Notes: generated from the sequence alone by a model not told the origin. A stretch of DNA of 64,000 bases from Prostheceraeus crozeri (GCA_907163375.1 CAJQUW010005246.1:60846-124845), one strand, 5' to 3'. Shown: positions 22,900 through 35,386, numbered from the stretch's first letter. Numbers and translations: made by a program.

Positions 22900-25800
22900 C
22901 ACTGGATCGGATATCACTGCTGTTCCGTCTTCAGCCTTGGCGAGAAGACCGAAGCTCAAACGGTCTTTCTTGCGCCCTAAACACGCTGGTCGCCAGCGAC
23001 TCGACTCTGCCGGATACTTCGATGCTGTTCTCACTCTTGGAGCTGTAGAGGTGTCTACTCGCGTTTACGTGATAGACATCTTGGAGACACCTCTACTGTC
23101 TCGCAAGGCATGTCGGGCTCTCAATCTCATTCCGGAGGACTTCCCGAAACAACACGTGGCATCGGTATCTCAGGTCTCAACCTGCTCCAAGGACTCTCTG
23201 CTGCAGGAGTATGCCGATGTATTTACCGATCGGATATCGGTAATGAAAGGTGATCCCTTCCGCATTGTTCTCAAAGATGGCGCTCAGCCTTACTGCGTCA
23301 ACCACGTTCGCCGCGTCGCTGAGCCACTCAAAGACAAGTTAAAGACAGAACTCGATTCTCTTGAGTCTCAAGGTATTATTGAGCGTGTGATCGAGCCTAC
23401 AGAATGGTGCGCCCCCATCACTGTGCAACAAAAGAAATCTGGATCGGTCCGTCTGTGCGTGGATCTAAAAAATCTCAACAAGTACGTTGTTCGAGAACGG
23501 TGGCAATCTCCCACTCCGTTGGAAGTGGTTACGGGCCTTCCACAGACTGCTAAATTTTTTACGACAGTGGATGCAGTAAAAGGCTACCATCAGATTCCTC
23601 TTGCCGAGTCCACGCGACATCTCACTACTTTCATTACTCCTTTTGGTCGCTACAAATACAAGCGCGCACCCTTCGGCCTATCTTCGATCTGCGAGCACTA
23701 CAATCGTCGCGTCTCCGAACTCATCAGTGAGTTACAGAACACTTACCATGTGGTCGATGATGTCATCATCGCTGATGCTACCCTTGAGCAGTATCAGAAG
23801 AATGTGAGTGCATTTCTCACTAAGTGTCGTGAGCAGGGCGTTACTCTGAACAAAGACAAATTTCATTTCGCACAGCCTGAAGTGACCTTCGCCGGGTTCA
23901 AGGTCAACCAGACTGGATATACGGTTGACGACGACTTACTCCGAGCGATCCGCGATTTTCCGGAGCCGAAGAGCCGAACCGACTTGCAGTCCTGGTTCGG
24001 GCTGGTCAATGAACTCTCCTCATTTTCCGATCAGCTGGCGAAACTGATGGAACCTCTTCGTCCTCTTCTCAGAGAGGCTAACGAATTTCTTTGGACCGAC
24101 GCCCACCAATCTCAGTTCGTGCTAACGAAGAATGCTCTCTGTACTGCTCCGTTCATGGCCTACTATTCTCCAAAGCGCAAGACTGCTCTTTTCACTGACG
24201 CGTCGAGGATTCACGGCATCGGATATGTTCTCAAGCAGCAGCAAGAAGATGGTACGTGGTGTGTGGTACGTGCTGGGTCGCGCTGTCTGAGCAGCGCTGA
24301 GTCCAGGTACGCTATGATCGAGCTCGAAATGCTTGCCATCGTTTGGGCCGTCATCAAGTGTCGACTGATGCTCGAAGGACTGCCCCAGTTCGAGATCGTG
24401 ACCGATCACAGACCCCTAATACCAATTCTGAACAAATACACTCTTGATCAGATCGAGAATCTTCGTCTCCAGCGTCTGCGAGAGAAACTCGATCCCTACT
24501 CATTCTCTGCTTCATGGATCTCGACTTCGGAGAACAAGACTGCTGATGCTTTGTCTCGAGCCCCCATAAGTGAGCCTACTACTGCTGATGAACTCGGTGA
24601 AGATTTGTTCCTGAACTCCCTCTCTGCCTCTGTTGACTCGACTCCGATCGACCTACCTACAATTCAGGCCTCTGCGAGAGCTGACGAGAATTATCAGTTC
24701 CTCCTTGACACTGTTCGCTGCGGGTTTCCTGATCACCGATCTCAGCTGCCTGAGTCCCTACGACCCTTTTGGAATGTGAGAAATCGACTGTCGATTGAAG
24801 ACGACATCGTGATGTACGGTTGCCGAATCGTCATTCCTCAAAAACTCCGGGCTCGAATCCTCGAGGACATGCTGCTGTCTCACCAGGGCATTTCAAAGAT
24901 GCGTGAGCGAGCCACTGTATCATTCTATTGGCCTCGACTGACCTTCGACATCGAGAAGGTGGCCTTGTACTGTCGTCCTTGCCAACAAGCGTTGCCATCC
25001 CAGCAAAAGGAGCCCATGCTCGAACGCATGCGGGCTACACGAGCCTTTGAAGCGGTTCACGCTGACTTTTTCACGTTCGGTGGCAAACAATACCTTGTTT
25101 ACGTAGACGAGTACTCTGGATGGCCTAGCCTCAACTGTTTTGGAGTCCATGCAACTGCTCGCGATCTTATTTCTGCGCTCCGATCTCGCTTCTGCGAGAA
25201 ATCTGTTCCCGAGAGACTTTATACTGATGGCGGGCCCCAATTTACTGGTACTGCCCTTGCTTCTTTCTTGAAAAGTTGGGGAGTTCAACACGTCATCTCA
25301 TCACCGCACTACCCTCAGAGCAATGGTGCTGCTGAGGCCTCTGTAAAGGCCTTGAAGAAGATAGTTCGGGGCTGCTGTGTCAACAACTCTGTGGAAATGG
25401 ACAAAGTATCTCGGGGTGTCCTACAATACTGCAATACGCCTCGCTACACGGGATCTTCTCCTGCCCAGCTTCTGTTCGGCCATCCGATCCGCGATCTCCT
25501 GCCTGCACACCGGCGTGCATTCGACGAGAAATGGCAGAAAACCGCAGACGAACTGGAGAAGAAGGCGAGCTCTAAGCGCGATCAGGTAGTAGAGGAGTAC
25601 AATACTCGCTCGAAGTCCCTGGCGCCCCTCAAGGTTGGTGATCCCGTGGTGCTGCAGGATCCTTCGTCCAAACGGTGGGAGAGATATGGTGCTATCGTTG
25701 AGATAGGTAATCATCGTGATTATCTCATCAAGCTGCCGAGCGGGCGAATTCTAAGGCGAAATCGGCGAAATCTTCGCAAAAGAGGTGTCGTGCTGCTGCG

Positions 25801-25933
25801 AATGGGAACGCGCCGTCATCTCAACCTGCACATACATTGGCAGGGCCTCCGAGTGATTCCCGTGCGCGCGCTCATCGCGAGGGACGAACTCGCTTTGGCA
25901 GACTGTCCGCCAAGCCTCATCGACTCGAGATGA
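22889..25933 (+). CDS. pol: Pol polyprotein (protease, RT, RNase H, integrase)
   Basis: This 1014-codon frame is in the +1 register relative to gag and open back to 22850, so it could be reached by +1 frameshifting in a 47-nt overlap or by restarting at the ATG at 22889. Domains in order: aspartic protease (DTGSD, residues 4-8); reverse transcriptase (TVDAVKGYHQIPL near 227, active-site VVDD near 289, instead of the common YxDD); RNase H (LFTDAS near 436); integrase with core acids at HADFF (about 725), YTDGGPQF (about 779) and GAAEAS (about 815), fitting D-X35-E; and a GPY/F-like tail (KVGDPVVLQDP). The zinc finger reads MLLSHQG...CRPC (about 660-697) and seems to lack the first His of the usual HHCC. 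No internal stops are present. Confidence 0.95.
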   Translation: MLPDTGSDITAVPSSALARRPKLKRSFLRPKHAGRQRLDSAGYFDAVLTLGAVEVSTRVYVIDILETPLLSRKACRALNLIPEDFPKQHVASVSQVSTCSKDSLLQEYADVFTDRISVMKGDPFRIVLKDGAQPYCVNHVRRVAEPLKDKLKTELDSLESQGIIERVIEPTEWCAPITVQQKKSGSVRLCVDLKNLNKYVVRERWQSPTPLEVVTGLPQTAKFFTTVDAVKGYHQIPLAESTRHLTTFITPFGRYKYKRAPFGLSSICEHYNRRVSELISELQNTYHVVDDVIIADATLEQYQKNVSAFLTKCREQGVTLNKDKFHFAQPEVTFAGFKVNQTGYTVDDDLLRAIRDFPEPKSRTDLQSWFGLVNELSSFSDQLAKLMEPLRPLLREANEFLWTDAHQSQFVLTKNALCTAPFMAYYSPKRKTALFTDASRIHGIGYVLKQQQEDGTWCVVRAGSRCLSSAESRYAMIELEMLAIVWAVIKCRLMLEGLPQFEIVTDHRPLIPILNKYTLDQIENLRLQRLREKLDPYSFSASWISTSENKTADALSRAPISEPTTADELGEDLFLNSLSASVDSTPIDLPTIQASARADENYQFLLDTVRCGFPDHRSQLPESLRPFWNVRNRLSIEDDIVMYGCRIVIPQKLRARILEDMLLSHQGISKMRERATVSFYWPRLTFDIEKVALYCRPCQQALPSQQKEPMLERMRATRAFEAVHADFFTFGGKQYLVYVDEYSGWPSLNCFGVHATARDLISALRSRFCEKSVPERLYTDGGPQFTGTALASFLKSWGVQHVISSPHYPQSNGAAEASVKALKKIVRGCCVNNSVEMDKVSRGVLQYCNTPRYTGSSPAQLLFGHPIRDLLPAHRRAFDEKWQKTADELEKKASSKRDQVVEEYNTRSKSLAPLKVGDPVVLQDPSSKRWERYGAIVEIGNHRDYLIKLPSGRILRRNRRNLRKRGVVLLRMGTRRHLNLHIHWQGLRVIPVRALIARDELALADCPPSLIDSR

Positions 25934-25981
25934 CTCCTCGGTCAAACAGCTACGTTTAACTTTCTTGTGCTAGCTCTCTTC

Positions 25982-25992
25982 AGGAAGGGAGA
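25982..25992 (+). promoter_or_regulatory. Polypurine tract
   Basis: The 11-bp all-purine run AGGAAGGGAGA abuts the 3' LTR. This is the expected position for the plus-strand primer of reverse transcription. Confidence 0.85.
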
Positions 25993-26230
25993 TGTTGTAG
26001 TGTGATAAACAGAACAGCTGCATGTAATTGCCTCTCCTTTATCTCTGCTCGTTATGTATCTCTGGTCATGTTAGACGCCGCCAGCTGCTATTACATGTTT
26101 AAGGTGTCAAGTCACTTAAAGCCGCTGGCGTTGCTAATAAACTTAACTTGCTTGTCGGTCTCAGCACAAGCCTGGTTGTTCTCTCTCTCTCCCACATACT
26201 CGAATATATAGTAAGGGCCAAGTTAGAACA
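25993..26230 (+). repeat. 3' LTR
   Basis: It is identical to the 5' LTR apart from two C-to-T differences in the last 40 bp. The first bases after it, ctgac, are the downstream target duplication. Confidence 0.95.
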
Positions 26231-26607
26231 CTGACCAGTAACCGAAAATGACCATCCTTGCATCAACGCACTGTGTGTGATTGACCAGAAAATAATGATA
26301 TTTAAAATATCAATTCGAAAGTTAACGCAATCACATTGTCGGTGCTAGGATGACATCATTTGTTCATGGTATGGGTTGATCACAATTCTGCTTCATTTTT
26401 TTTGCCTGCGTCAGAGCTATAGGACTATCCGAATATATACCATTGTGCTTCCCCGACTGACACCTCGTCTGACATCTGCCATGTCCCTTCATCGCGCAGT
26501 AGTCCATGCTAATTTCCTGGTCAAACTGTATGTTCTATTGCGATATTCACACTCACGTGCAACATTTGACATCACACTGGCATAGATATCTGCAATCGTG
26601 TATTGTG

Positions 26608-26795
26608 GTGTCCGTGGCACAATGGTTAAGTGCTTGGCCTAGCGATCTTTCGGTCCAAAGTTCGAGCCATGAAAGTGCCATTGGAAGTCGACAAGAAGGG
26701 CATCCGGACAAAAAGTACTACAACGCTCCATAAAAGTCTGACTATGTCAGCACTGTCCAAACCCCCAGTATGGGGGAGTAGTGACGTTAAAATTT
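26608..26795 (+). mobile_element. SINE-A copy 2, with target duplication
   Basis: It begins gtgtccgtggcac and carries the tRNA-like head, the gaagggcatccggac and caacgctcca body motifs, and the tail tgggggagtagtgacgtta. The 9 bp caatcgtgt occur just before (26593-26601) and just after it (26796-26804), consistent with LINE-mediated insertion. Confidence 0.85.
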
Positions 26796-29700
26796 CAATC
26801 GTGTGGAGATACATTTCTGTGAGGCTTTCTTGACTAAGAAGTTTCTTCTCCTTCAGTATTGTCAAAATGGATTCCCCAGACAATTCATTGACGTCATGTC
26901 ATGGTGATTCTACGGGTGTCATGAATTGAAAATTTGTCGTTTCTATTGTCCCTTTTCTAATGCAAGGAACCCTGGTTGTCCAGGGAGAGGAAGAATTTAT
27001 GCTGGTTCTGATCTATGATCGAAGACACAATTGCGTTGCATGTGTACTCAATTCTTCAATTCTAAATGATATAACGTTGAGAGGATACATTTATCAACCT
27101 CTACGGCAAGAAATGAATGAGCAATGCTCTTGATCTGCGCGTCCTGTCCACACAGGAGATGATTTGTCTCCCTGCTATGCTATCTACATCACTTACGTAT
27201 TAAAATGAGACCCCAACATCATTTAAAGAAGAGAGGGTAAAATTTGACAAAATTCCGAAACGATCAACTGACCCATTCATCGAAGATGTTTCCTAGGCCT
27301 TGTGTTGTTGAAAATTTCTCCCAATCCAACAGTTATCTTTAGAGGATGCAATCATGTTGTTTAAACACCAGTGTTGACGGGATTTTGGCTTGGACATGTG
27401 GGCGCGTGCTTCATAATACCTTCAAGTGTTGGCCATTATGAGAACGAACATTTTGGTATAAATAGGAGGAATTTATAAGTCCTGATGATGACGCGAAGTT
27501 GAAAACTCCAGGCACATTAAATCCGATTTCTCTGCCGATTCCCTACATGTCTTCCAGACTGCGATGATGGCATCGAATATTATAACAATGTCATTGCGAT
27601 TTTTTTGAATTCGGACAGCAATGGCTATGGGGACTATGTGGAGTGTGACGGGACTTTAGGCCACAAGACGGAACTATGCACTAGTTATGTAAATTGTGGC
27701 CGTAGAAATTGCATAACTTTTAATTATAGTATTATTATAACGCATTTGACATAGAATTTCTGTCGGTCAATTATGCGGGTTTTTCTTCAATGCCATTTTA
27801 ATGTGAATCAGTGGGCAATAATGCTAGCTATGGTATTGCAGGAATCGGCAGAAATTTTGTCTTTACTGGGTTAGAATACACACTGTCCCGAAAAGAAAAT
27901 GTCAAAACTATGCACATTATGACTGATCGATTTTCGAATACGAAAACACAGCTGGAATTTAGAACATCAAATATCTCAGTTATGGGGCTACACTTGCATG
28001 CGGAAAACTGACTACTGCATGCTACAGTACGAATGAGAAGCAATGATGTCGAAAAATAAGTTTACATAGAAATAGATAAGTGGAAGAATTTTGAATCGCT
28101 GATGGAATGTCGATGATGGCCGAGAAATGTCCACCAAATTCCTCATACTTTGTCTACAAACTGTGTCTCAAGTTTGGAAGATAAGTTTTCCTCGTTGGAA
28201 AGAGTTGAGGAATGATTTTTCTTCCTCCTTTGTTTGCCTAGTCTGGAAAAGTTTTTCCAATCTCGGTTTAGGGAAGTAGCGAAGTTGACAATTCATCAGA
28301 TTGTTTATCCAGAACGATAAGTGTGAACTCAAGTCTGAACCAGATTGTCTGCGGCCTGTGTGAGCAAGTCTGCCGGTTCCTTAGAAGTGTTTGAGGCAGA
28401 TATCTAATTACAACCCACTTCTGAAATTATTGGTGTCATCGAAAATTCAGTGATTCGAGAAATTTCCCCACACGGCGAAACAAAGTCTCCGTTAATCAAA
28501 TCTTCAATTCTGTTGGTTATAAATTCAGGGATGAGCCTCCTGCTAGCCATTTCGGTCGTCAATTCTCTGACATTTGACGTCAAACATCAACCAGAGGCGT
28601 AGGATGAAGTAAACCTTTTTTATCAGCGATTTGGAAGATAGAAGACTTTTGGAAATATTTTCACGAGCAAGTTCTACATTATCCCTCTCTGCCCTTTGTA
28701 ACATGGTCTTGTGCAGGCCTTGTGTAGCTGAGGATTTACTGATTTGATGATATTCAGCTTGTTGCATCAGAGATATTCCTCCAGATTTGATCACCTCAGT
28801 GCCATCAATCTAGGGTTCTCCACTAAGGAATATGCTAGGAATTTTTTGTTTTTCATAACTGTCTTGCAGAACAACTATGAATTGAAAAACTCCTGATCCT
28901 CAGCTTATCAATGCGGCATCAAATAAGTCAATAAATTTTCTAATCAGTCATTCCATAGGAGACTTCATTGGCAGAATGAGAGAAGATTGACCCATTCATT
29001 ATTTTGTGTCATTAGCTGTCCCATTTCTAGAACTGTAGCAGTATGAATGGGCGAAAACGATGCTAACGAGCAAAGAATGATTGATTTTCAACCTGTAATT
29101 TCACGCAGACGGTTATTCTTCCTAAATATATTCTTTCATTATTATAATTAATGATTCAGATAAACACATATTTCTTTTGGCTGCTGCAAAAACTTAGTAT
29201 ATCTTTACTGAAATTGATTGATGATGCTGCTGCTCCCTAAGCAGATAAAACAAAGCAGATTTAAACGGAGCTTGCCACTAACATTCTTCTAACATATTGA
29301 GTTTTATTCTGATGAACGCGATTATTTCATTTACCACCGTATGATAAGTGCTGAAATGACTATGGAAGTCAATATTAGCTTATCAAGTTTCATTTCTAGT
29401 TCAAAGAAATGTGTAACTGAGGAATTGTGAGAAGTCTATGATATTTGCGCATTGAAATATTAACAAATGAATCTTTCAGATTTCTATGTGTTAGATTTCA
29501 ATATGAAATGAGGTCGTGATGCCGGATGACTGAGTTCGAAACCCTTCGCTTTGTTGACAAACGATTACTTTGGGAGACAGTAAGAAGAGATAGCGAGCCA
29601 TGAGGTTGATAACAGCGTGGAATAAAAAAGGCGACACCATTACCAACATCATGAGATCATTAAAAAAATGAAGAATGGTGAAACTGAAGTTTTGTGAAAT

Positions 29701-31904
29701 TTGGGAAGGTTATACAGGATTACAGGATATATTTTGAGATTTTGATAGCGATCCTTAGGATTGACAAACCTAGCCGACTAGTGGGGTACACAAGGTGCGC
29801 CTAGCTCTTACGTCGTCTGGGATTATGGGGTTTCATAGCTTCAACATCAGACATTTCAAATTTGCATTCGTGAACAACAATATCTATGTTGCCTCTCACT
29901 CGACTCTGTTCTACTTCCTCTAGAAAGTGTAGAATTATGAATGACGAGCACTGTTTGAGTCCATGGACTTGATTTGCTTCATATCTATGTCACCATACGT
30001 CTCACTGATGCTGGATGCGCTTGTTCTACTTCCACATCTCATTAACATAGCTATCATGTTGAAAGGAGCTGTTTCATGGACAAGAGTGTACGACAATAAT
30101 AACTAAATCTCTAACTTCCCAGTCGTTCCACTTTCTGATGATTATATTCTCAAAATCCAATGTAGGAAATTCATGAATTGAGAGGAATTTGTGAATTATC
30201 AAAGGAAAACAGCGATCGGATTTCTGAGATGTCTCTAAGGGATAAATCTTCGTAGCAGTGAAGGTAGAGCAATGTCATCCTCACGGAATAAAGGAAATAC
30301 CGCTTATCTGACTTTCCACATTCTCGCATGCAATGGAGGATTCTATACTGTATGTGAGGATGCTCATTTTGTGACAGCAAATTCAGGTGAAGGGATGAAC
30401 ATCAGGCGCTTGGTCCTGTGTAGCCTTCAATTTGTCGTTCAGTGAGCCCTTCGAATAAACTTAATTGCTGACCAGCAGCTGTTGCTGGGCTTGTAATGAT
30501 TAACATCGATATTACACAAATGAAGTTGCTCACATGCGGTACATCTTCGCCCTTTCATCCCTCATTATAAAATAAGACTTACCTGACTACTGACATGCTG
30601 GAATCCTCGCAACATGATCTGCATTCGGACTGGGGTCCGCTGCGGTAGCTCGATTTATGGGCACCTCGACTGGGGACCCACCCCAGATAATCACTACGAC
30701 ACTGATACTTAATTAATAGATCAATTAAACATGCCAACTTCCTGTAATTACCTCGTAATGAAACTTTTGTTAATAAATTGTCCATTTTCCTATTTGTAGA
30801 GCTTGATGATGTTTCAGATGCAAATCGGAGGGTAGAGCTTCGCGTTGGACCTTATCAAAAGCAGATGAGTGAATCTGATGCTCACAGTAAACCCTCCATC
30901 TCTGGTACGGTGATCACTGATTCTGTTTTCCACCCGCTAATCCTCTGATTCATTTGCCTCCCTCCCCCGGAGAGTAGAGTTCACCTCCCGTACGATAGCT
31001 TATCAGTTGATGGAGATTGGATGCTTGTTTTGGTTTCAACCTGTCATAGACATCGGGCAATATTAAGTTTCGTTGATCTGTTTCATGTACGTCTCAAAAT
31101 CAGAAGTGGAAGATGAAGAGATGTCCGAGATTTGCGGCCATGTATCGTCGGATCAGACATGAGCTGAATAGCATTGATGATTTAGAGGCAGGGTAGGAAA
31201 CAAATCACGGATTGGAACTATTCACAACAATATTGATTTGCAGAAATTTCTATTCAAAAATGTTGTTATTAAGCTAGCTAAACATTTTTGTTTGTCATCG
31301 AGTGACCAAAACTTTCTCCGTTATATTCTGCCTCTGAAGCCAAAGCGGAATTCCGTGTCTTTGATAGGCATATCATTAAGACAAGTGGAACCATTGACAG
31401 TCTATGTATTTTTATTGGCAGTGAGTGATCGACTAAAGATAAACAGAGCTTTGATTGACTGAAGAACAGTGAAATGATTCCTTTTTTAAGATCATTCCAC
31501 GCCTTCAACTGTAACTTCATGTTTGTTGAAGTATTCAGTTCACCCTTGCAATGTATCAATAGAGATGGTGTAGAGCTGCATTCATGCAACTGGATACAGC
31601 TAGTCAGTTGTTTGTTTGAGCACGATTTAGACAATCGTCTGAACGAATTTTCACGGCCGTTGCTTTCAAGTCTAACATCAGATCAACATTCGACATACGG
31701 TCGGCGTTGCAGCTCCAACCTGTTGCGCTAGCTGTGAAGGATACGGAATTTGAAGACGCGCTGTTGAGACGTTCTCTCCTCCGAATTTTAAGTCCATCTG
31801 TCGCATTGTGTTGAAATGCCTGAATCGTATCTTGTTATTGTCCGATGTCTGTGATTGCAATGATGCTGTCACTCAGTTTTATAGTGTTTTGTTAATCTCA
31901 TGCC

Positions 31905-32560
31905 CTTACATGATATCTCATAACCTTAAATTACATCGCAACTTTTAAATGATATCCAATAACTTTCAATCTCATTATCTTACGTCATATCTCAAAATCT
32001 TGCATGATGCCATATAACTCTAAGTGCAAATCCACAGTTTTGAATGATATCTGATAACTTTAAATTGTGATATCTAATGGCTTTAAATGATATTTCGTAG
32101 CTTTTAAATGAAAAGTAACGACCATGAATGATCTAGAGACCTTTAATATCTTTTAATTCACTCTAAGCCGTATAACTATGGTATAATTGGTATCTTCATA
32201 GAGGGCGAATTAGTGTACTGTCCTGCAACCAGTCTAATTATCTGTATAATTGGACTAAAATTTTGAAAACGAGGCCAAGATATATCATGAGCATAGATTT
32301 CCGGCTAGAATGAATTAAATACAGTAATCTATGTTGAATTCTGATTCTGCAAACAAAGAAAGTTTACGATCAAACTATACTTGAACTCGGCTACGCCTCG
32401 TCCAATTACATTTCATTCTCGGACTTTCTATGATGCAGAATCAGAATTCAACATGATTATATACATAACATTTATGTGATATCTAATAACTTTAAATCTC
32501 ATAATCTTGCATGATTTCTCAAAGTCTCCAGGATGTCTCATGACTCTGCATGATATCTAG
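31905..32560. repeat. Degenerate 20-22 bp AT-rich tandem repeat, interrupted
   Basis: Variants of gatatctaataactttaaat recur irregularly at 31905-32150 and resume at about 32465-32560. The interruption at about 32160-32455 contains the inverted repeat below, which suggests an insertion into an older tandem array. Confidence 0.55.
32326..32450. repeat. Inverted repeat, possible small transposon relic
   Basis: The word atgttgaattctgattctgca (near 32330) returns as its reverse complement near 32433-32453, with aagt/actt outer matches, separated by about 80 bp. It may be part of a small inverted-repeat element. No target duplication was identified. Confidence 0.6.
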
Positions 32561-33880
32561 CGGTTTGAGGAAACTTCAGAATCTCTCAAAATCTAGGAAT
32601 GAACAGAGCTCATACTGAAACAGCAAATATGACACGTTCAACCAGTGAATGTTAATGAATCTTGCCATTGAGAATCTTTTGCCTTTAAGCATAGGAGAAC
32701 TTGTCATCTAGAGAGTAAAATACCTAGATTTGCATCTTTTACAATTCATTAATCAGTTCAACAACCGCAATCTGAAATCATTGATGAGAGCGCTTTCCAA
32801 ATAAGTAATACAAAGTCTCAGCTCAATTGCACGGGCTATTTCAAGTCAATAATGCAATGTATCTCAAATCTATTGACACAATCTTACCTTCAATTATATA
32901 ACTTGAAAATCAATTATATAATAGCGAAATTCTTTCGGCATTCAATGCCTGTTGCACGTACCCATTCAATTTGAAAATTTGCTGTTGCATCACTCAAAAA
33001 GTTCTAAAGCATTTTCCACAATATCTGACCGCCTAGACTACGGGTTGTACCAATAACTTGTGAGGCGTGCATTATTGACTTGATTTGTTTGCTGACTTGG
33101 GATTTAATGTTGACGTGACATTGTGTCTAATGAATTCAGAAGTTATGGAATATTCTATATCTAATATTATATTGTATTCTAATATCTAATGGAATATCTG
33201 TAAAAGATCCTCTCGGATTGAATATACAGATCGGTTCTCTAGAAAGCGTACACTTAGTGCTTTACCTTACCTTAGTAGGAGTCTTGTATTAGATCTGATT
33301 GAAGTAGTTAGTTAATATAGTCAATTTATTGTCTGAGTAGTATAGATATGATTTTTGATCGAGGCAGATGCTGTAGATGGCTGTGAAATATTTCAATGAT
33401 ACATTTTGAAAGTTCATGACATCATCTCGGATTTTCGAAGGCGGAGCAGTGCCTGAGAGCATCCTATATTCAAAAATGCAGGAAAAGTTAGCTGTCAATT
33501 CTATGTATTTCAAATGATAATTTTCTCATTGTGAGTCAATTTGCTATATCAAAGGCAATTTTATGAATCCACGATGATGATCTACGTTTACTGAAAGCTT
33601 TGATTCCTCTTTCGACTTCTTGATGTCTTTGGAGGAGGATAGAAATGTCCCTCACATGCATTTCTGCCCGACGTTGGAGGGCAGCAATGGCCGTTTCTCT
33701 TATCAGTCTTGTAGTGGATAACCACAAAACGTCTTGCTGGCTTTATCTGTCCTCCAATGAATTGGCAATATGGACTTTTTCTAATGATTGTAACCTGTTC
33801 AGATTGCGAATATTCGTAGATTATAGAGTGTTTATCAAGGATTTCTGATTACTGTCAGTCACAGAGATACATATTGATTG

Positions 33881-34330
33881 TCTGCGTGTTTGGGTTTAGA
33901 GATGACTTTCCTCGATACTGATGGTCACGGCCAGACCTAGTCTCGAGGGGTAAGAGGATCAATTTTCCATTCAAGCCTGAATGCTGACGAACCGGAAGAT
34001 TGACACCGCATAAAACGAACACAGAAATAAATTTAGATCGTGAGGAGTCGAACAGTGTGAATGATATTTCCATTTGATGAATTTATGAGGAAATGTGAGT
34101 TAAAGATACATACTTTACAGGTCTGTCTGCAATCTGACGGTTGAAGTTCGAGGATTCTCTGATACCAGCTTCTTCTCCAATGCGCGCGCTTAGCCAATCA
34201 CACAAGCCAAAGAGAGACGAATCTCTATTCTATGTCAATATCTATCGTTTGCTACCATTGCATGCAGTAGGTGGGATAGGATTCAGTCCACTCTAGGCTA
34301 ACCCGCACGCAAAATGAATCTATCTCTGTG
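33881..34330. repeat. Dispersed repeat R2, copy 2
   Basis: Same orientation and order of blocks as copy 1 at 18256, including ccgg.agattgacacc, gatcgtgaggagtcgaac and the ccaatcacacaagccaaag run, ending gaatctatctct. Copy 1 has a roughly 20-bp extra stretch near 18345-18370. Confidence 0.75.
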
Positions 34331-35165
34331 CTTTCACTGTTGATGTTGACAGATTTCTCAAGAGCATGCGGGGATTTAGGATACAGAAATAAGCTTCGGA
34401 TAACCCGAAGAAATCTGTGTTGATGATGATGATTTGTCATTGAGATGGAACTCTATGTTCATTTCCATGATCGCTATCAATGACATCGGATTCGGAGAAA
34501 AATCTCCGGAAATCTAAAGTCAGGAATAAATCTGAGCTTTTGCGATTCACATCAATGAAACCTACCAAGTGATGCAGCAAATGAGGGAATAAGACATGGA
34601 TCGTCATACAAGAACCTATTCAAATGCGCTGATTGAAATGCAAAGAACTGAAAAATCATGCTGGAAACACAACGGAGATGTCTAATTCATTTTCAACTAA
34701 TTCATAGATGCAAGGATCATCATTATGATATGAACTGATGCCTTCTATTCTCCACATTCTGCCAAAGGTAAATGACACACATCATGAATGTGCCTACATT
34801 GAGCTTCATTGCTCTATTATACGTTATTGATCTACTGACAGCGTCACGAACAAAGTTCGGTAATCTCGTTCACCGTGCTAAGAAGTCCGCTAAGGATGAA
34901 TAGAAGCCTAACGTGAAGTAAAAAAGTTCACACAGAGAAACGTTTAGTTCACATGTCTTTGCACATCCACAGTGCTGCAATGCAGATAGAAAACGACCTT
35001 AATTCTTCCACCATCACTCGATTGATGTTGATTTCGTGATCATGAACTGCTTTTCAAATTTATGCTGATATTTTTCACTCCTTGATGGAAATCACTTTTA
35101 CAGCACATATAAGAAAGATTAGTTTGACGAAATGATTTGCGCATCATCATTATCTTCTTCTTCAG
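34331..35165. other. RAF intron
   Basis: AT-rich, no gene or repeat recognised. It ends in the polypyrimidine tract and acceptor (tcttcttcttcag) of the next RAF exon. Confidence 0.55.
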
Positions 35166-35386
35166 GTCTTTGCCTGCCTACAGTTCATCCTGCGTCATCT
35201 CAGCCGCTCTTCCCTTCGCCCTCCGGTGACAAGTCTCCTGGGACTCTTCAACATCTCGATACCCGTTCCCCACACGGCCCGCCTGCGCTGGACACCGCCA
35301 GCGAGCCTCGTCCTTCCACCACAATCAACAGCGATACGAGAAAACCGCAGCGATCAGAGAGTGAGCCAAGGCAGCATCGTAAACCG
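35166..35386 (+). CDS. RAF: RAF kinase, Ser/Pro-rich linker exon
   Basis: This 221-nt exon lies between a strong acceptor (ttcttcttcag) and a consensus donor (accg|gtgagt). It encodes the linker between CR2 and the kinase domain: GLCLPTVHPASSQPLFPS, then SPGTLQHLDTRSPHGPP and a polar end RSESEPRQHRKP. The opening aligns loosely with the B-RAF linker (GLSATPPASLPG, then SPG). It begins at the second codon position and ends in phase 0, which fits the kinase exon at 53972. The composition (Ser/Pro-rich, GC-rich against AT-rich surroundings) supports coding. The linker is poorly conserved in general, so assignment rests on splice signals, phase, position and composition. Confidence 0.75.

Larger units (their letters stand above)
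21775..26230 (+). mobile_element. Complete, recently inserted Ty3/gypsy LTR retrotransposon
   Basis: Two 238-bp direct repeats (21775-22012 and 25993-26230) start TG and end CA, and they differ only by two C/T changes near their 3' ends. The 5-bp ctgac flanks the element on both sides (21770-21774 and 26231-26235). Between the LTRs lie a gag frame with zinc knuckles and a 1014-codon pol frame ordered protease, reverse transcriptase, RNase H, integrase, which defines Ty3/gypsy. No env-like frame is present. At 4456 bp it is short but complete. The near-identical LTRs and open frames indicate a young insertion, sitting in the RAF intron in the same orientation as the gene. Confidence 0.96.
26805..33880. 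other. RAF intron, largely unstructured
   Basis: No recognisable gene. The longest frames (up to 118 codons, 31278-31634 minus) do not resemble proteins. Structured portions are the degenerate AT-rich repeat at 31905-32560 and the inverted repeat at 32326-32450, both listed separately. Confidence 0.5.

Noticed and set aside
21784-26211. Identical 69-codon frames at 21784 and 26002
   Set aside because: They are the two LTRs of the same retrotransposon read in the same frame.
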